From: Myxococcus xanthus
GTDB lineage: Bacteria; Myxococcota; Myxococcia; Myxococcales; Myxococcaceae
DNA length: 64,000 nt
Direction of reading: 5' to 3'
Assembly (NCBI RefSeq): GCF_013116825.1
Contig: NZ_JABFNS010000004.1
Coordinates: 1-64,000, forward strand
Shown here: positions 1 through 8,368 of the stretch, in pieces
Numbering within the stretch: position 1 is the first letter of the stretch
Layout of the letters: each line of letters starts with the position of its first letter
Position numbers and translations under genes: made by a program
The notes under the pieces: generated by a model
Database searches by the model: none
What the model saw: the letters and a program-made list of their open reading frames with translations, nothing else
What the model was told of the DNA's origin: nothing

Positions 1-573
1 CCCCCGCCGCGGCCCGTTGCTCCCGCGAGCCGCGCTCCCGCGCCCGCGGAGAAACCGGCGGACAAGCAGCCCCCGTGGAAGTTGCTGGGCATCGCCGGTG
101 GCGGCGCCCTGGTGCTGGCCGTGGTGGCGGTGGTGATGATGCGCGATGGCGGCTCGAACTTCGTCAACGTGGGGCCTGGGGAGCACGTCTACGTCGGCGG
201 CCTGCGCCACGAGCCGGGGACGGAGGTACATGACCCGTCGGGCGGCCCGCTGCTCATCTCCACGGCGGTGGATGGGAAGCTGCGGCGGTTCGGAACCACG
301 CAGCAGCGCGAGGGCATCGACGTGCGCACGCTGGCGGACGCCTCGCAGGAGCCTGGCACCACGGGCCTGCTGAGCGTGACGGGCGCGGCCCCTGGCTGTG
401 AGGTCCACGTCGGTGGCGCGTTGTTGCCGGGTGGGACGCCGCTGTTGAAGGCACGAATCGAAGCGGGCCGGGAGCTGGAAGTCCTGGTGCGCTGCCCCAG
501 CGGCGTCAGCAAGCTGTGGGTGATGGCCGTGCCCGGACAGCAAATCGAAGTGAAGTCGCAACCGCGAAACTGA
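1..573 (+). CDS. C-terminal part of a membrane-anchored protein, probably Ser/Thr kinase (5' truncated)
   Basis: The frame is open from the first base of the window, so the true start lies upstream. The visible part begins with a Pro/Ala/Lys-rich linker of about 27 residues. One strongly hydrophobic transmembrane segment (about bases 82-140) follows, then a soluble C-terminal region of about 140 residues. That region ends in a PEGA-like beta domain with a pattern of Gly, Cys-Glu-Val and Gly-Gly residues. Kinase, Pro-rich linker, single membrane helix and PEGA-like sensor domain is the usual order in myxobacterial Ser/Thr kinases, so this is probably such a kinase tail. The kinase domain itself is not in the window, so the call is inference. 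A lipoprotein or a TonB-like anchor would be alternatives. The stop is 53 bp before the next gene, which it may cotranscribe with. Confidence 0.6.
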   Translation, partial: PPPRPVAPASRAPAPAEKPADKQPPWKLLGIAGGGALVLAVVAVVMMRDGGSNFVNVGPGEHVYVGGLRHEPGTEVHDPSGGPLLISTAVDGKLRRFGTTQQREGIDVRTLADASQEPGTTGLLSVTGAAPGCEVHVGGALLPGGTPLLKARIEAGRELEVLVRCPSGVSKLWVMAVPGQQIEVKSQPRN

Positions 574-625
574 GCGGCGCGCTGCCGGGCGCCGAGCGGC
601 GTCCCGGACGAAGGGTGCGAAACGC

Positions 626-2953
626 ATGAAGGGCTGGACCCTCTTCCCTCACCTCGTGGTTCGCACCACGGGTTTTCCCTTCGATTGGCTGGAGCGGCTG
701 GGGTGCCCGGAGGCCGCACGGGCCGCGCGCCAGCTGGCCTCGGCGCGGCGGGAGCTGGAGGCGCTGAGCGCCCAGGGGCCTCGGGTGAAGCGGCCATCGC
801 GCGCGGTGCTGTCGGCCCTGAAGGCTGGGCGCCCGGTGGACATCGAGGGGATGGAGTCACCCGAGCTGTTCGCTGAATGGAACGACCGTGCCCGGGCCGC
901 GCAGGCGGCGGAGGCCACCTTTCAGGCGGCGATGAAGCAGGAGTCCCTGGCGGTGGAGGACGCGCTGAGGGCCCTGCGGCGGGAGCCGCGCTTCCTGGAG
1001 GCGGTGGCCAGCTCCAGCCCCCCCGTGGCGAGAGACCTGCTGGAGGGGCGTGACGGCGCGCGGTTGCGGCGGCAGGTGGCCAGCTACCTGCAACGCATGT
1101 GCGCGAAGAACGAGACGATGGGCTTCTTCGGCCCCATCAACTACGGCCGCGCGGACGCGGCGGCGCCGACGGGGGTGACGCTGCGTTGGTCCGGGCCGGA
1201 GGTGCTCACGGGGCGGAACACCTTCGCGGCGTCGTGGCTGGTGCAGGGGCTGGTTCGCGCCATCGCCTTCGACCCCGAGGTCGCCGCGTGGCTGGTGCTG
1301 CGCCGCAAGGCCTTCGCGGAGGTGCCTTCGCGCAAGACGCTGCCCGCGCCGGAGAGCGCGGAGGCGTTGCTGCCTCGGCTGGTGGAGGTGGTGGATGGAA
1401 CGCGCACGCTCGCGGGGCTCGCCTCATCGCTGGGCGTGGCCCCGGGGCTGGCGCGCGAGGCGGCGCGGATGGGGTGTGAGAAGGGCCTGCTGACGCACCA
1501 GCTCGAGGTGCCCGCGGCCACGCATCACCCGGTGGACGACCTGGCCGAGCGCGTTGCGGGCCTGCCCTGTTCCGCGGCCCGGCGGCACGTGGAGGGCTTG
1601 AGCGCGCTGCTGGCGTTGATGGCTGGGTATGGCGCCGCGGATGCCGCGGGGAAGATGGCGCTCCAGGTGGCCTTCGCGAAGCGCGCGAATGAGCAGTGGG
1701 GCGTGGCGCCGCCATCCGAGCGAGGGCCCGCGTCGGAGTCGCACAACTTCTACCAGGACCGGTTGGCGCTCCGGGAGGAGTGCGGCGGTGACCTGCGGCT
1801 GGAGGCCGGGGGGGAGCGGGCGCGTGAGCTGGTGACGCGCCTGGAGCCCGCGCTGGCGTGGATGGGCGCGGCGGCGCGGCGGACCCGGGAGGCCGCTCGA
1901 ACCACCGTGGCGGCGCTGGTGGGGGCGCGCACGGTGCCGTTCTGGAAGGTGGCGGCAGCGTACTCGGACCGGCCGGTGCCGTTGGATGGCTCGGCGGCGG
2001 AGGCGCTGGCTGGCGCAGTGGGAGACGCGTCGGCGCGCTGCGCGGACCTGGGCTCGGTGACGCCGCCGCCGCTGGACGGAGACGCGAAGGCGCTGCCGCT
2101 CGTCACGTCCATCGACCTGCTCGTGGGGGCCCGGGACGTGGACGCCTGGAGCCGAGGTGAGTACGAACTGGTGATGGGCGACGTACACGACACGGCGCTG
2201 GTGTGGGGCTGGGCGCTCCAGTTCCACGAGGCGCGCGGCAAGGTGGAGAGCGCCATGGTGCGGGCGCTCGGCGCCTTGAGCAGGCCGGTGCCCCTGGTGA
2301 CGGTGTTGGCGTCGCGGCGCACGGGCCTGCTGCCGTCGGAGTTCCCGGGGCCCGTGGTGGAGCTGGGCGGCGTCAGTGCCCGCGCCTCCGCGTGGCGGCT
2401 GCCGCTGGATGACCTGTTCGTGGAGAGTGATGGAACGCGGGCGCGGCTGGTGTCGAAGCGGCTGGGCTCCGAGGTGTGTCTCTACAACGGTGAGCTGGAC
2501 AGTCTGGTGCACACCGCCTTCTCCCTGCCGCGCATCCGTCCGCTGCGTGTGTCGCTGGGCGACCACACGCCTCGGTTGACCCTGGGCGGTGTCGTGGTGC
2601 AGCGCGAGCAGTGGCGGCTGTCGCAGGCGGAGCGGGAGGCGCTGCTCGCGGGCCGCGATGACTCGGCGAGACTTCGCGCGGCGGTGAGCGTGTGGAGCCA
2701 GCGCGGGATGCCGGACTGCGTCTTCGCGAAGTTCAAGGACGAGCGAAAGCCGGTGCTGGTGGACGTGCGCAGCCCGCCGCTGCTCCGCGTCTTCCTCAAC
2801 CTCCTGGAGCAGAAGGAGGAGGTCCTCCTGTCGGAGATGCTGCCCTCGCCGGACCAGCTCTGGCTGCGAAGTCCCGCGGGCGGACGCCACACCGTGGAGC
2901 TGCGTTGCACGCTGATGTGGGGCGCGCAGTCCGTTGCCGGAGCGCGGGAATGA
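626..2953 (+). CDS. Short LanB-type protein (lantibiotic dehydratase N-terminal family), copy 1
   Basis: This 775-residue protein belongs to the lantibiotic dehydratase N-terminal family. Two hallmarks are visible: the CAKNETMGFFGPINYG motif at residues 159-174, and a C-terminal block with an EML/P-rich stretch, then LWL and a TVELR segment. Full LanB enzymes have about 1000 residues: a tRNA-Glu-dependent glutamylation domain and a separate elimination domain. Only the first fits here. Short LanBs of this length include peptide aminoacyl-tRNA ligases (PEARLs), which add amino acids to a carrier peptide, and glutamylating halves of split dehydratases. Which applies cannot be told from sequence alone. 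The gene overlaps the next by 4 nt (ATGA) and is paralogous to the gene at 4503. The ATG at 626 is preceded by only a weak GA-rich ribosome site, but the family similarity begins at once (residues 15-24, GFPFDWLERL). Confidence 0.85.
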   Translation: MKGWTLFPHLVVRTTGFPFDWLERLGCPEAARAARQLASARRELEALSAQGPRVKRPSRAVLSALKAGRPVDIEGMESPELFAEWNDRARAAQAAEATFQAAMKQESLAVEDALRALRREPRFLEAVASSSPPVARDLLEGRDGARLRRQVASYLQRMCAKNETMGFFGPINYGRADAAAPTGVTLRWSGPEVLTGRNTFAASWLVQGLVRAIAFDPEVAAWLVLRRKAFAEVPSRKTLPAPESAEALLPRLVEVVDGTRTLAGLASSLGVAPGLAREAARMGCEKGLLTHQLEVPAATHHPVDDLAERVAGLPCSAARRHVEGLSALLALMAGYGAADAAGKMALQVAFAKRANEQWGVAPPSERGPASESHNFYQDRLALREECGGDLRLEAGGERARELVTRLEPALAWMGAAARRTREAARTTVAALVGARTVPFWKVAAAYSDRPVPLDGSAAEALAGAVGDASARCADLGSVTPPPLDGDAKALPLVTSIDLLVGARDVDAWSRGEYELVMGDVHDTALVWGWALQFHEARGKVESAMVRALGALSRPVPLVTVLASRRTGLLPSEFPGPVVELGGVSARASAWRLPLDDLFVESDGTRARLVSKRLGSEVCLYNGELDSLVHTAFSLPRIRPLRVSLGDHTPRLTLGGVVVQREQWRLSQAEREALLAGRDDSARLRAAVSVWSQRGMPDCVFAKFKDERKPVLVDVRSPPLLRVFLNLLEQKEEVLLSEMLPSPDQLWLRSPAGGRHTVELRCTLMWGAQSVAGARE

Positions 2954-4506
2954 GGCTGCTCGTCCTGCCACCTCACCGCGACGTGACGCTCGTCCCGGAG
3001 GCGCCAGAAGGGTGGCAGTGCGTCGACGTGGCGCGCGACTTCTGCCGGCGCGTCTTCGCCCACGACGCGGTGGAGGCCGCCGCCGTCGCACGCGAGCGGG
3101 CTCCTGCGACCGCGCAGACGATGCGAGAGCTGCTGCTGTTGCGTGCCGCCCAGTCGGTGCATGCGCGCGCGGGCTCGAGCGTGAGCACCCGCCTGCGCGC
3201 GCTGGGGGCGGTGCTCTCCGCCGTTTCGGGGCCGCCCGACGGGGTGCACCTCCGGCTGGATGATGTGGAGCTGGAAGGCGGCACGACCGAGCGGAGCGCG
3301 GACGTCTTGCGCTCCTTGGACCAGCTCGCGTCCTATCGGGAGGACCTGACCCTCGCCGCTGCTCGCTTCACGGGTGCCGAGCGCGTGCGGCTCTGGCTCG
3401 AGCGCGACCTGCAACTGCCCGCCGCGGCCTGGCTGGCGCGGGCCTGTCCGGAGCAGGTGCCGCTTGAAGTCGCGGGGCCGTTCGCCTGGGCGCACAGGGC
3501 CGTCCTGGCTCAACTGTCCGTGTTCCAGCGCGCCACCTTCGTGGACGCGGCCCCACTGCGCTGGCGCGTGTCGCCCGGATGGGATGAGGCTGCCCCCACG
3601 TCACTCGTCTGGCTCTCCGAGGCGCTGGACGTGAGGGCCACCACTCCGGACACGGTGCGCGCACTCACGGGGGGCGCGGAGGGGTGGGCGGGGCATGTGT
3701 CGCTCGATTCGCTCCTGCGTCCGGACGTGCTGGTGGAGAGCGGCTGCAAGGTGGCCGTCGTGGGGTTCTGCGCCGTGGACGATGACGCCTGGATCGACCC
3801 GTTGGGTGCGCGCGTCTCCCGAGAGGCGCTGGCTCAGGGCACTCGCCGGCTTCGGGACGCGGGGGTCCACCTCGTGGCGGAGTGGTGGGTCGGCGCGCCC
3901 GGCGTCGGCGAAGCGGACCTCGACGCGACGCTCGCTGTGCTGGATGCGGAACCGGTGTTCGACAAGCTCGCGGGAGTGCGTCGCTTCCACTGGCCTCGGA
4001 CGCCTCCCGAGAGTGGCCGCCCGCTGCTGTGGCCGGACGTGAAAGTCGGCGCGCCTCCCGACGACCGGGACCTCGCGAGGAGCCGGCCCTTCGAGCACGC
4101 CCGTTCCATTCCCAGTGCCAGTGTTCCGCAGGTGCTTGCCGGACTCGCGACGCGGCTGCTCGCGCGAGGGCCGCTGAGCCCGGGCCGGGTCGCCGCCGCG
4201 TGTCTTCCCGAGGTGTCTCCGCCCCGTGCAACGGACATGAGCGCGGCGGCCATCCAGCTCGATGCGGACTGTGCATGGGTCCAGCTCCCGGCGGGGCTGG
4301 ATGGTGCTCCGAAGCCGTCGTGGTTCGCGGCGAACCTCCGCACGGGCTCGGTGCTCGCGATGGACGCGCGGCTGGCGCCGAAGCTCGCCGGCCTCGTCCG
4401 GCCCGTGGAAGTGGCCAGCGTGCTGGGGGCCGTTCCCCAGGCGCAGCGGGAGAAGCTGGTGGACACACTGGTGGCCAGGTCGGTGCTGACGAGGGTGAAC
4501 GGATGA
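2950..4506 (+). CDS. Radical-SAM-like barrel protein without the iron-sulfur cysteines, RiPP context
   Basis: This 518-residue protein starts at an ATG whose last bases overlap the preceding stop (ATGA). Its own stop overlaps the next start the same way, so it should be made together with both LanB-like partners. Residues about 263-330 look like the back half of a radical SAM barrel: an ESGC-KVAVVGF strand, a run of helices, and a GVHLVAEWWVGAPG segment resembling the usual G-(I/V)-x-V-G-x-PGE element. No CxxxCxxC motif exists anywhere in the protein, so iron-sulfur radical chemistry is unlikely. The last 65 residues or so resemble a small PqqD-like winged-helix peptide-recognition domain (strand, Asn-Leu-Arg-Thr-Gly turn, helices). 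I infer a scaffold or leader-binding partner for the LanB-like enzymes. A hypothetical protein of other origin remains possible. Confidence 0.55.
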   Translation: MRLLVLPPHRDVTLVPEAPEGWQCVDVARDFCRRVFAHDAVEAAAVARERAPATAQTMRELLLLRAAQSVHARAGSSVSTRLRALGAVLSAVSGPPDGVHLRLDDVELEGGTTERSADVLRSLDQLASYREDLTLAAARFTGAERVRLWLERDLQLPAAAWLARACPEQVPLEVAGPFAWAHRAVLAQLSVFQRATFVDAAPLRWRVSPGWDEAAPTSLVWLSEALDVRATTPDTVRALTGGAEGWAGHVSLDSLLRPDVLVESGCKVAVVGFCAVDDDAWIDPLGARVSREALAQGTRRLRDAGVHLVAEWWVGAPGVGEADLDATLAVLDAEPVFDKLAGVRRFHWPRTPPESGRPLLWPDVKVGAPPDDRDLARSRPFEHARSIPSASVPQVLAGLATRLLARGPLSPGRVAAACLPEVSPPRATDMSAAAIQLDADCAWVQLPAGLDGAPKPSWFAANLRTGSVLAMDARLAPKLAGLVRPVEVASVLGAVPQAQREKLVDTLVARSVLTRVNG

Positions 4507-6800
4507 GCGAGCCCTGGACGTTGGGCGAGGTATTCGTGCTGCGGCACGCGGGCTTTCCCTTCGACTGGCTGGAGTCGCTGGGGATGCCCCAGGCGGTGCT
4601 GGACGACGTCGCCCGCTTGCTCGAGGCGGAGGACGTGCTCGTGGACGCCGTGCGCGCGGAGAAGGGTGCGTCCGGCGCGCAAGCCCTCCTCGATGCGTTG
4701 TCCCAGGGGCGTGAGCCCCGAATCGACGCACGGCTGGGGCCATCGTGTCAGCACGCCTGGGCTCGCTACCAGGAGCGTCGCGAGTCCGTTCAGGCGGGTT
4801 ACACCGCGGAGCGAAAGACACTGCGACGGCAACTGAGAGAGCGGGCGGCGGATCCCGCCATCCAGGAGGCCGTGTTCCTCTCCAGCCCGGCGATGTTCGA
4901 CAACGTCTGGGTGCGCTACCTGCGTGGCGGGGAGCGGCCGGACACGTCCGATGCGCGCCGGGTGGAGCGGCAGGTCTACACATACCTCCAGCGCTTCTGC
5001 GCGAAGAACGAGACCACCAGCTTCTTCGGCCCCATTTCCTACGGCGAGCGCACCACCGATGACGGCTACGACGTGCGCACGGTGCCCAGCGGGAACACGC
5101 GCCGCCGCACGTTCTTCTCCTTCTGGGCGGTGACGGAGCTGGCTCGCGCGGTGGGGCGGGAGCGCACGCTGCGCCCGCACCTGCCGCTGCGCCTCAATCC
5201 GCTCTTCACGGTGACACCGGGCCGCGCACGCTGCGAGCCGCTGAAGCTGGACGTCGCCTTGTCACCTGAGGCGGAGCGCCTGCTCTCCGTGCTGCGCGAG
5301 CATCCCACACCCACCGAGGCGGCCAGGGTGCTCGGCCTTCCGGTCGTGGACGTCGAGCGTCAGGCGTTGCCGCTCGTGAAGACCGCGTTGCTGCTCTGGG
5401 GCCTGCCGTTCCGGCCGAACGACTTCAGCACTTTCGAGAGCGTGCGGGACGCGGTGGCGGCGCTCCCCGACCTGGAGGCGCGCACACTCTGGCTGGAGCG
5501 GCTTGAGGCCCTGGCGCGTCTCAAGGCGGACTTCGAAAGTGGAGACCTGGCCCAACGGCGCGAACTGCTGCCGCGCCTGGAGGCCGCCTTCACGGAGGTC
5601 ACGGGCAAGCCCGCGCGCCGCGGTGACGGACAGGTCTACGCGGACCGGCTCATCCTCTACGAGGAGGCGAGCTCGCCTTTCCGGCTGCGCTTCGGCGCGA
5701 CCTTCACCGCGGAGCTGGAGGCGGCGCTGACAGGCGCGCTGGAGCTGTCGGCCGCCTACGGCGAGAAGGTGCAGCAGGGCTTCCGGGAGCAGGTCCGCGA
5801 CGCGCTGGGCCCCGATGCGGGCCCCATGGACCTGCTGGACTACGCCGTGCGGCTGCGGCCGGATGGCGTCACGGGCAGCCGCTTCTCGCCGGTGCCGCCG
5901 GTGATGCTGGAGGCCGAGGCGGGCCGCGCGCGGATGCTGCCCGTGGACTTCCTGGGCACGTCCACGCCGGGCGGGCGCTATGCCTTGCCGGACGTGTGCC
6001 TCGCGGCGAAGCCGGACGGAAGCGGCTTCGAGGTGATGCTGGCGCGGGTCCACCACCACCTGCTGCTGTGGAGCTGGCTGAGCGCGTTCCAGCCCGAGCG
6101 GGAGCGGTACGCCTCGGTGGCTTCGCGTTGGCTGGAGCAGGACGCCGCGGCGCGGGGGCTCGTGGGGCTGGCCATCCGCAGGCGCAACAAGGGCTTCTAC
6201 GTCTATCCGGGACGGCGGTTGGTGTACTCGGTGTCGGACGTGCTGGACGTGGACGAGGGGGCGCTGACGCCGGGGGACGTGAAGGTCCTTCCCACGCGCG
6301 AAGGCCCGGTGCTGGTGGACGGGAAGGGAGAGCGGCTGAGCCTGTACCTGCCGCTCGATGATTTCTCGTCCTATCCGCCGTTCGCGGCGCTGGCGCATTC
6401 CCAGGTGCTGCACGCACCGCTGCGGACGCAGGGAAGCCACCTGCCTCGGTTGAGCGTGGGCGGCGCGGTGTACCAGCGCGAGCGCTGGAACCTGGCGGCG
6501 GAGCGGCTGGGAAGGCCCGCGGGCTTCGAGCTCTTCCTGGCCGTGCAGCGGGAGCGGCGCGCGGGTGGGTGGCCTCGCTTCGTGTTCATGCGCAGCTCGA
6601 AGGAGCGCAAGCCGTACCTCATCGACACCGCGAGCCCCTTCGCCGTGGACCTGCTGTCACACCTGGCTCGGGACGCGGAGCGCCTGTCCGTGGAGGAGAT
6701 GTACCCGGCGCCCGAGCAGCTCTGGCTGAAGGACGAGCGGGGCCGCTACACCTGCGAGCTGCGGATGCAGTTCACCCGCTGGAGCGAAGTGAAGGCCTGA
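4503..6800 (+). CDS. Short LanB-type protein (lantibiotic dehydratase N-terminal family), copy 2
   Basis: This 765-residue paralogue of the gene at 626 shares the same opening (GFPFDWLE near residue 20), the CAKNETTSFFGPISYG motif at residues 166-181, and the same end (EMYP, LWLKDE, CELR). A longer open frame reaches back to 3882. The ATG at 4503 is preferred because it overlaps the previous stop as ATGA, the N-terminus then aligns with copy 1, and the upstream stretch is coding in another frame. The elimination domain of a complete LanB is absent. Two diverged copies in one operon suggest two different aminoacylation steps or a heterodimer, which is inference. The stop at 6800 is followed by a 108-bp gap with a promoter-like sequence, so the operon may end here. 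Confidence 0.85.
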   Translation: MSEPWTLGEVFVLRHAGFPFDWLESLGMPQAVLDDVARLLEAEDVLVDAVRAEKGASGAQALLDALSQGREPRIDARLGPSCQHAWARYQERRESVQAGYTAERKTLRRQLRERAADPAIQEAVFLSSPAMFDNVWVRYLRGGERPDTSDARRVERQVYTYLQRFCAKNETTSFFGPISYGERTTDDGYDVRTVPSGNTRRRTFFSFWAVTELARAVGRERTLRPHLPLRLNPLFTVTPGRARCEPLKLDVALSPEAERLLSVLREHPTPTEAARVLGLPVVDVERQALPLVKTALLLWGLPFRPNDFSTFESVRDAVAALPDLEARTLWLERLEALARLKADFESGDLAQRRELLPRLEAAFTEVTGKPARRGDGQVYADRLILYEEASSPFRLRFGATFTAELEAALTGALELSAAYGEKVQQGFREQVRDALGPDAGPMDLLDYAVRLRPDGVTGSRFSPVPPVMLEAEAGRARMLPVDFLGTSTPGGRYALPDVCLAAKPDGSGFEVMLARVHHHLLLWSWLSAFQPERERYASVASRWLEQDAAARGLVGLAIRRRNKGFYVYPGRRLVYSVSDVLDVDEGALTPGDVKVLPTREGPVLVDGKGERLSLYLPLDDFSSYPPFAALAHSQVLHAPLRTQGSHLPRLSVGGAVYQRERWNLAAERLGRPAGFELFLAVQRERRAGGWPRFVFMRSSKERKPYLIDTASPFAVDLLSHLARDAERLSVEEMYPAPEQLWLKDERGRYTCELRMQFTRWSEVKA

Positions 6801-6809
6801 CGACGCCCT

Positions 6810-6840
6810 TTGACAACCGGGGCGCATCGGTTACCAGAAT
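6810..6840 (+). promoter_or_regulatory. Possible sigma-70-type promoter before the small protein gene at 6909
   Basis: A perfect TTGACA lies at 6810-6815. Possible -10 elements are TACCAG (6832, spacing 16) and CAGAAT (6835, spacing 19); neither matches TATAAT well. The site sits in the short gap after the LanB operon and about 70-95 nt before the next start codon. It would give the small gene its own transcription, as is common for abundant precursor peptides. Confidence 0.35.
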
Positions 6841-6908
6841 GGCCCCTTCCCCGGCCTGGAGGTGCTTCCCGCCTTGCCAGGATTTCGGTTCCTTTGAGGA
6901 GACAGTCA

Positions 6909-7370
6909 ATGTCCGGTGAAAACGTCGTCGTTCCCCCCGTCAAGAAGCTGAAGCGGCCGGTGGAAGAGGTTCGCGCGGAGCTGCTGGCCGACGCGGACGT
7001 GAAGGAGCAGGCCCGTCTGCTCAAGGTGCCCGTCGAGGAGTACGTCGAGAAAATCATCGACTATGCCCTCAACCCGGAGAAGCCGCCCCAGCTCGAGATC
7101 GTCCCCGACGAGGAGCTGAAGGCCAAGGACCCCAACGTGCCCACCATCGAGGAGCTTCAGGGGCACCTGCAGGACATCGTCGACGGCCGCGTCGTCATCA
7201 GCCGGGCGCATCAGCGGGACGGCTTCAGCGACCAGGACGCGGATGCTCGCTACAAGGTGGCGCTGGGGTCCGACGCGGCGCAGACCGGCGCTCCCGAGAG
7301 CCGCAAGGGGACCTCCGCCAACGTTCTGCACTCCCCGGAAGGCAAGAAGCCTGGCATCGACAAGAATTGA
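6909..7370 (+). CDS. Small hydrophilic protein of unknown function, candidate substrate of the LanB-like enzymes
   Basis: I do not recognise this 153-residue protein. The ATG at 6909 is chosen over an upstream in-frame start at 6810 because a GAGGAGA ribosome site lies about 6-10 nt before it and the stretch from 6810 looks like a promoter. The N-terminal half is helical and charged (many Glu, Lys, Val, Leu). The C-terminal 50 residues become disordered and rich in Asp, Ala, Gly, Ser and Thr, ending in Lys-Pro-Gly-Ile-Asp-Lys-Asn. There is no Cys, so lanthionine rings are excluded. The shape (helical leader, flexible Ser/Thr-bearing tail) and its place directly after two LanB-like genes make it a candidate carrier or precursor peptide, but nothing in the sequence proves this. 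No signal peptide or membrane helix is visible. Confidence 0.7.
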   Translation: MSGENVVVPPVKKLKRPVEEVRAELLADADVKEQARLLKVPVEEYVEKIIDYALNPEKPPQLEIVPDEELKAKDPNVPTIEELQGHLQDIVDGRVVISRAHQRDGFSDQDADARYKVALGSDAAQTGAPESRKGTSANVLHSPEGKKPGIDKN

Positions 7371-7572
7371 TCGGCGGAGGAACGGGGCCGGGGATCATCT
7401 CCCGGAATCCCCGCGCCTTTCCCCCGAGCTAAGCTCTTGAATTCAAAGGGGCTTCGGAGTGGCGTCCGGTTTTTTCGGGTAACAGGGAAACAAATCTGCC
7501 CATCCCCCGACAATTCTCACATCGGACGCACTTGATGGCTGCACCGCAGCCATCCTCTCAAGGGGAATGACC

Positions 7573-7974
7573 ATGGGTGGCCTCAAGAAAATCGTTAGCA
7601 AGGTGCTGAACGTCGTCAAGCCGTTCGTGGCCGCGGTCAACCCGCTGCTGGGCGCGGCGATTGGCTTCGCCAGCGGCCTCATGCAGGGCAAGAACCCGCT
7701 CCAGGCGCTCATGGGCGCGGCGACGGACCTGATTCCGGGTGGCGGCGCCTTCAAGAACACAGTGGGCAAGTTCGCCAGCCAGTTCCTCATGGAAGGCACG
7801 GGCGGCAACAGCCTGCTGAGCGGCGCGCTGAATCTGGCCACGGGCAAGAGCAAGGTCACCGACGTGCTGGGCGACCTGATGAAGAACACGGCGAAGACGG
7901 GCCTGAGCCAGCTGGGCATGAAGAACGCGGCCGAGCTGTCCGCGCAGCGCATGTCGCAGTTCCTGGTTTCGTAA
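7573..7974 (+). CDS. Glycine-rich amphipathic small protein, bacteriocin- or phage-like
   Basis: The 133-residue product begins MGGLKKIVSKVLN. The ATG at 7573 has an AGGGG ribosome site 7-8 nt upstream (7561-7565), whereas the alternative ATG at 7567 sits directly on that site. The N-terminal 60 residues form a cationic amphipathic helix followed by a hydrophobic Gly/Ala segment with small-residue spacing (GAAIGFASG) and a Pro-Gly-Gly-Gly turn. The rest alternates Gly/Leu/Ala-rich helices with Lys/Asn. No Cys and no classical signal peptide are present. This composition is seen in membrane-active bacteriocins and also in some internal phage virion proteins, and I cannot separate the two. It begins a tight three-gene unit: 12 bp to the GNAT-like gene, then 1 bp to the oxidoreductase. 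Confidence 0.7.
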   Translation: MGGLKKIVSKVLNVVKPFVAAVNPLLGAAIGFASGLMQGKNPLQALMGAATDLIPGGGAFKNTVGKFASQFLMEGTGGNSLLSGALNLATGKSKVTDVLGDLMKNTAKTGLSQLGMKNAAELSAQRMSQFLVS

Positions 7975-7986
7975 TAGCATCGCCGG

Positions 7987-8367
7987 ATGACGCCCATCCT
8001 CTACGTTCCAGAGCTGCACTTCGCTCAAGTGCAAGAGTGGCTGCAGTTCTGGGACGATGCCGTCACGCCAGAGACGCTTCCTCAGACGGGCTTCATCATT
8101 CCTGGCAAGGCGGCGGGGTTTCTCTACCGGACCGACAGCTCGCTGGCCATGATTGAAACCCTGGTGGCCGCGCCGGGGCTGTCCAAGGAAGAGCGAAGCG
8201 CCGCCGTCGACCTCGTGGTGGCCGCCATCTCTGAGGAGTCCACGAGGCTCGGGTTCCAAGTGCTGGTGGGCTACACCCAGCTGGACGCGGTGGTGAAGCG
8301 CGCCGAGCGGCACGGCTTCATCTACGTCGATGGTGGCTTTCACGTCATCGCCAAGCGCCTCAGGTGA
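7987..8367 (+). CDS. GNAT-like acyltransferase-fold protein (short)
   Basis: This 126-residue protein has the beta-alpha layout of a reduced GNAT fold. A strand carries Ser-Ser-Leu-Ala-Met-Ile-Glu, followed by a long helix of Ser-Lys-Glu-Glu-Arg and hydrophobic residues. Next come strand Gly-Phe-Gln-Val-Leu-Val-Gly, helix AVVKRAERHGF, and a final strand. The AVVKRAERHGF element matches the end of many GNAT domains. The usual acetyl-CoA binding loop (R/Q-x-x-G-x-G/A) is not clear, so catalysis is uncertain. Similar short GNAT-like proteins are common in phages, beside internal virion proteins, and in toxin or RiPP loci. It lies 12 bp after the amphipathic protein and 1 bp before the FAD oxidoreductase, so the three are probably one transcript. 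Confidence 0.55.
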   Translation: MTPILYVPELHFAQVQEWLQFWDDAVTPETLPQTGFIIPGKAAGFLYRTDSSLAMIETLVAAPGLSKEERSAAVDLVVAAISEESTRLGFQVLVGYTQLDAVVKRAERHGFIYVDGGFHVIAKRLR

Positions 8368-8368
8368 C

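Noticed and set aside
1424-3091. Long reverse-strand frame (555 codons) opposite the first LanB-like gene
   Set aside because: It is rich in Arg, His and Pro with no domain pattern, the usual shadow of a GC-rich coding strand. The LanB family motifs lie on the other strand.
3882-4502. Extended N-terminus for the second LanB-like gene
   Set aside because: The extension overlaps the previous gene in another frame and lacks family similarity; the ATG at 4503 overlaps the prior stop as ATGA and aligns with the paralogue.
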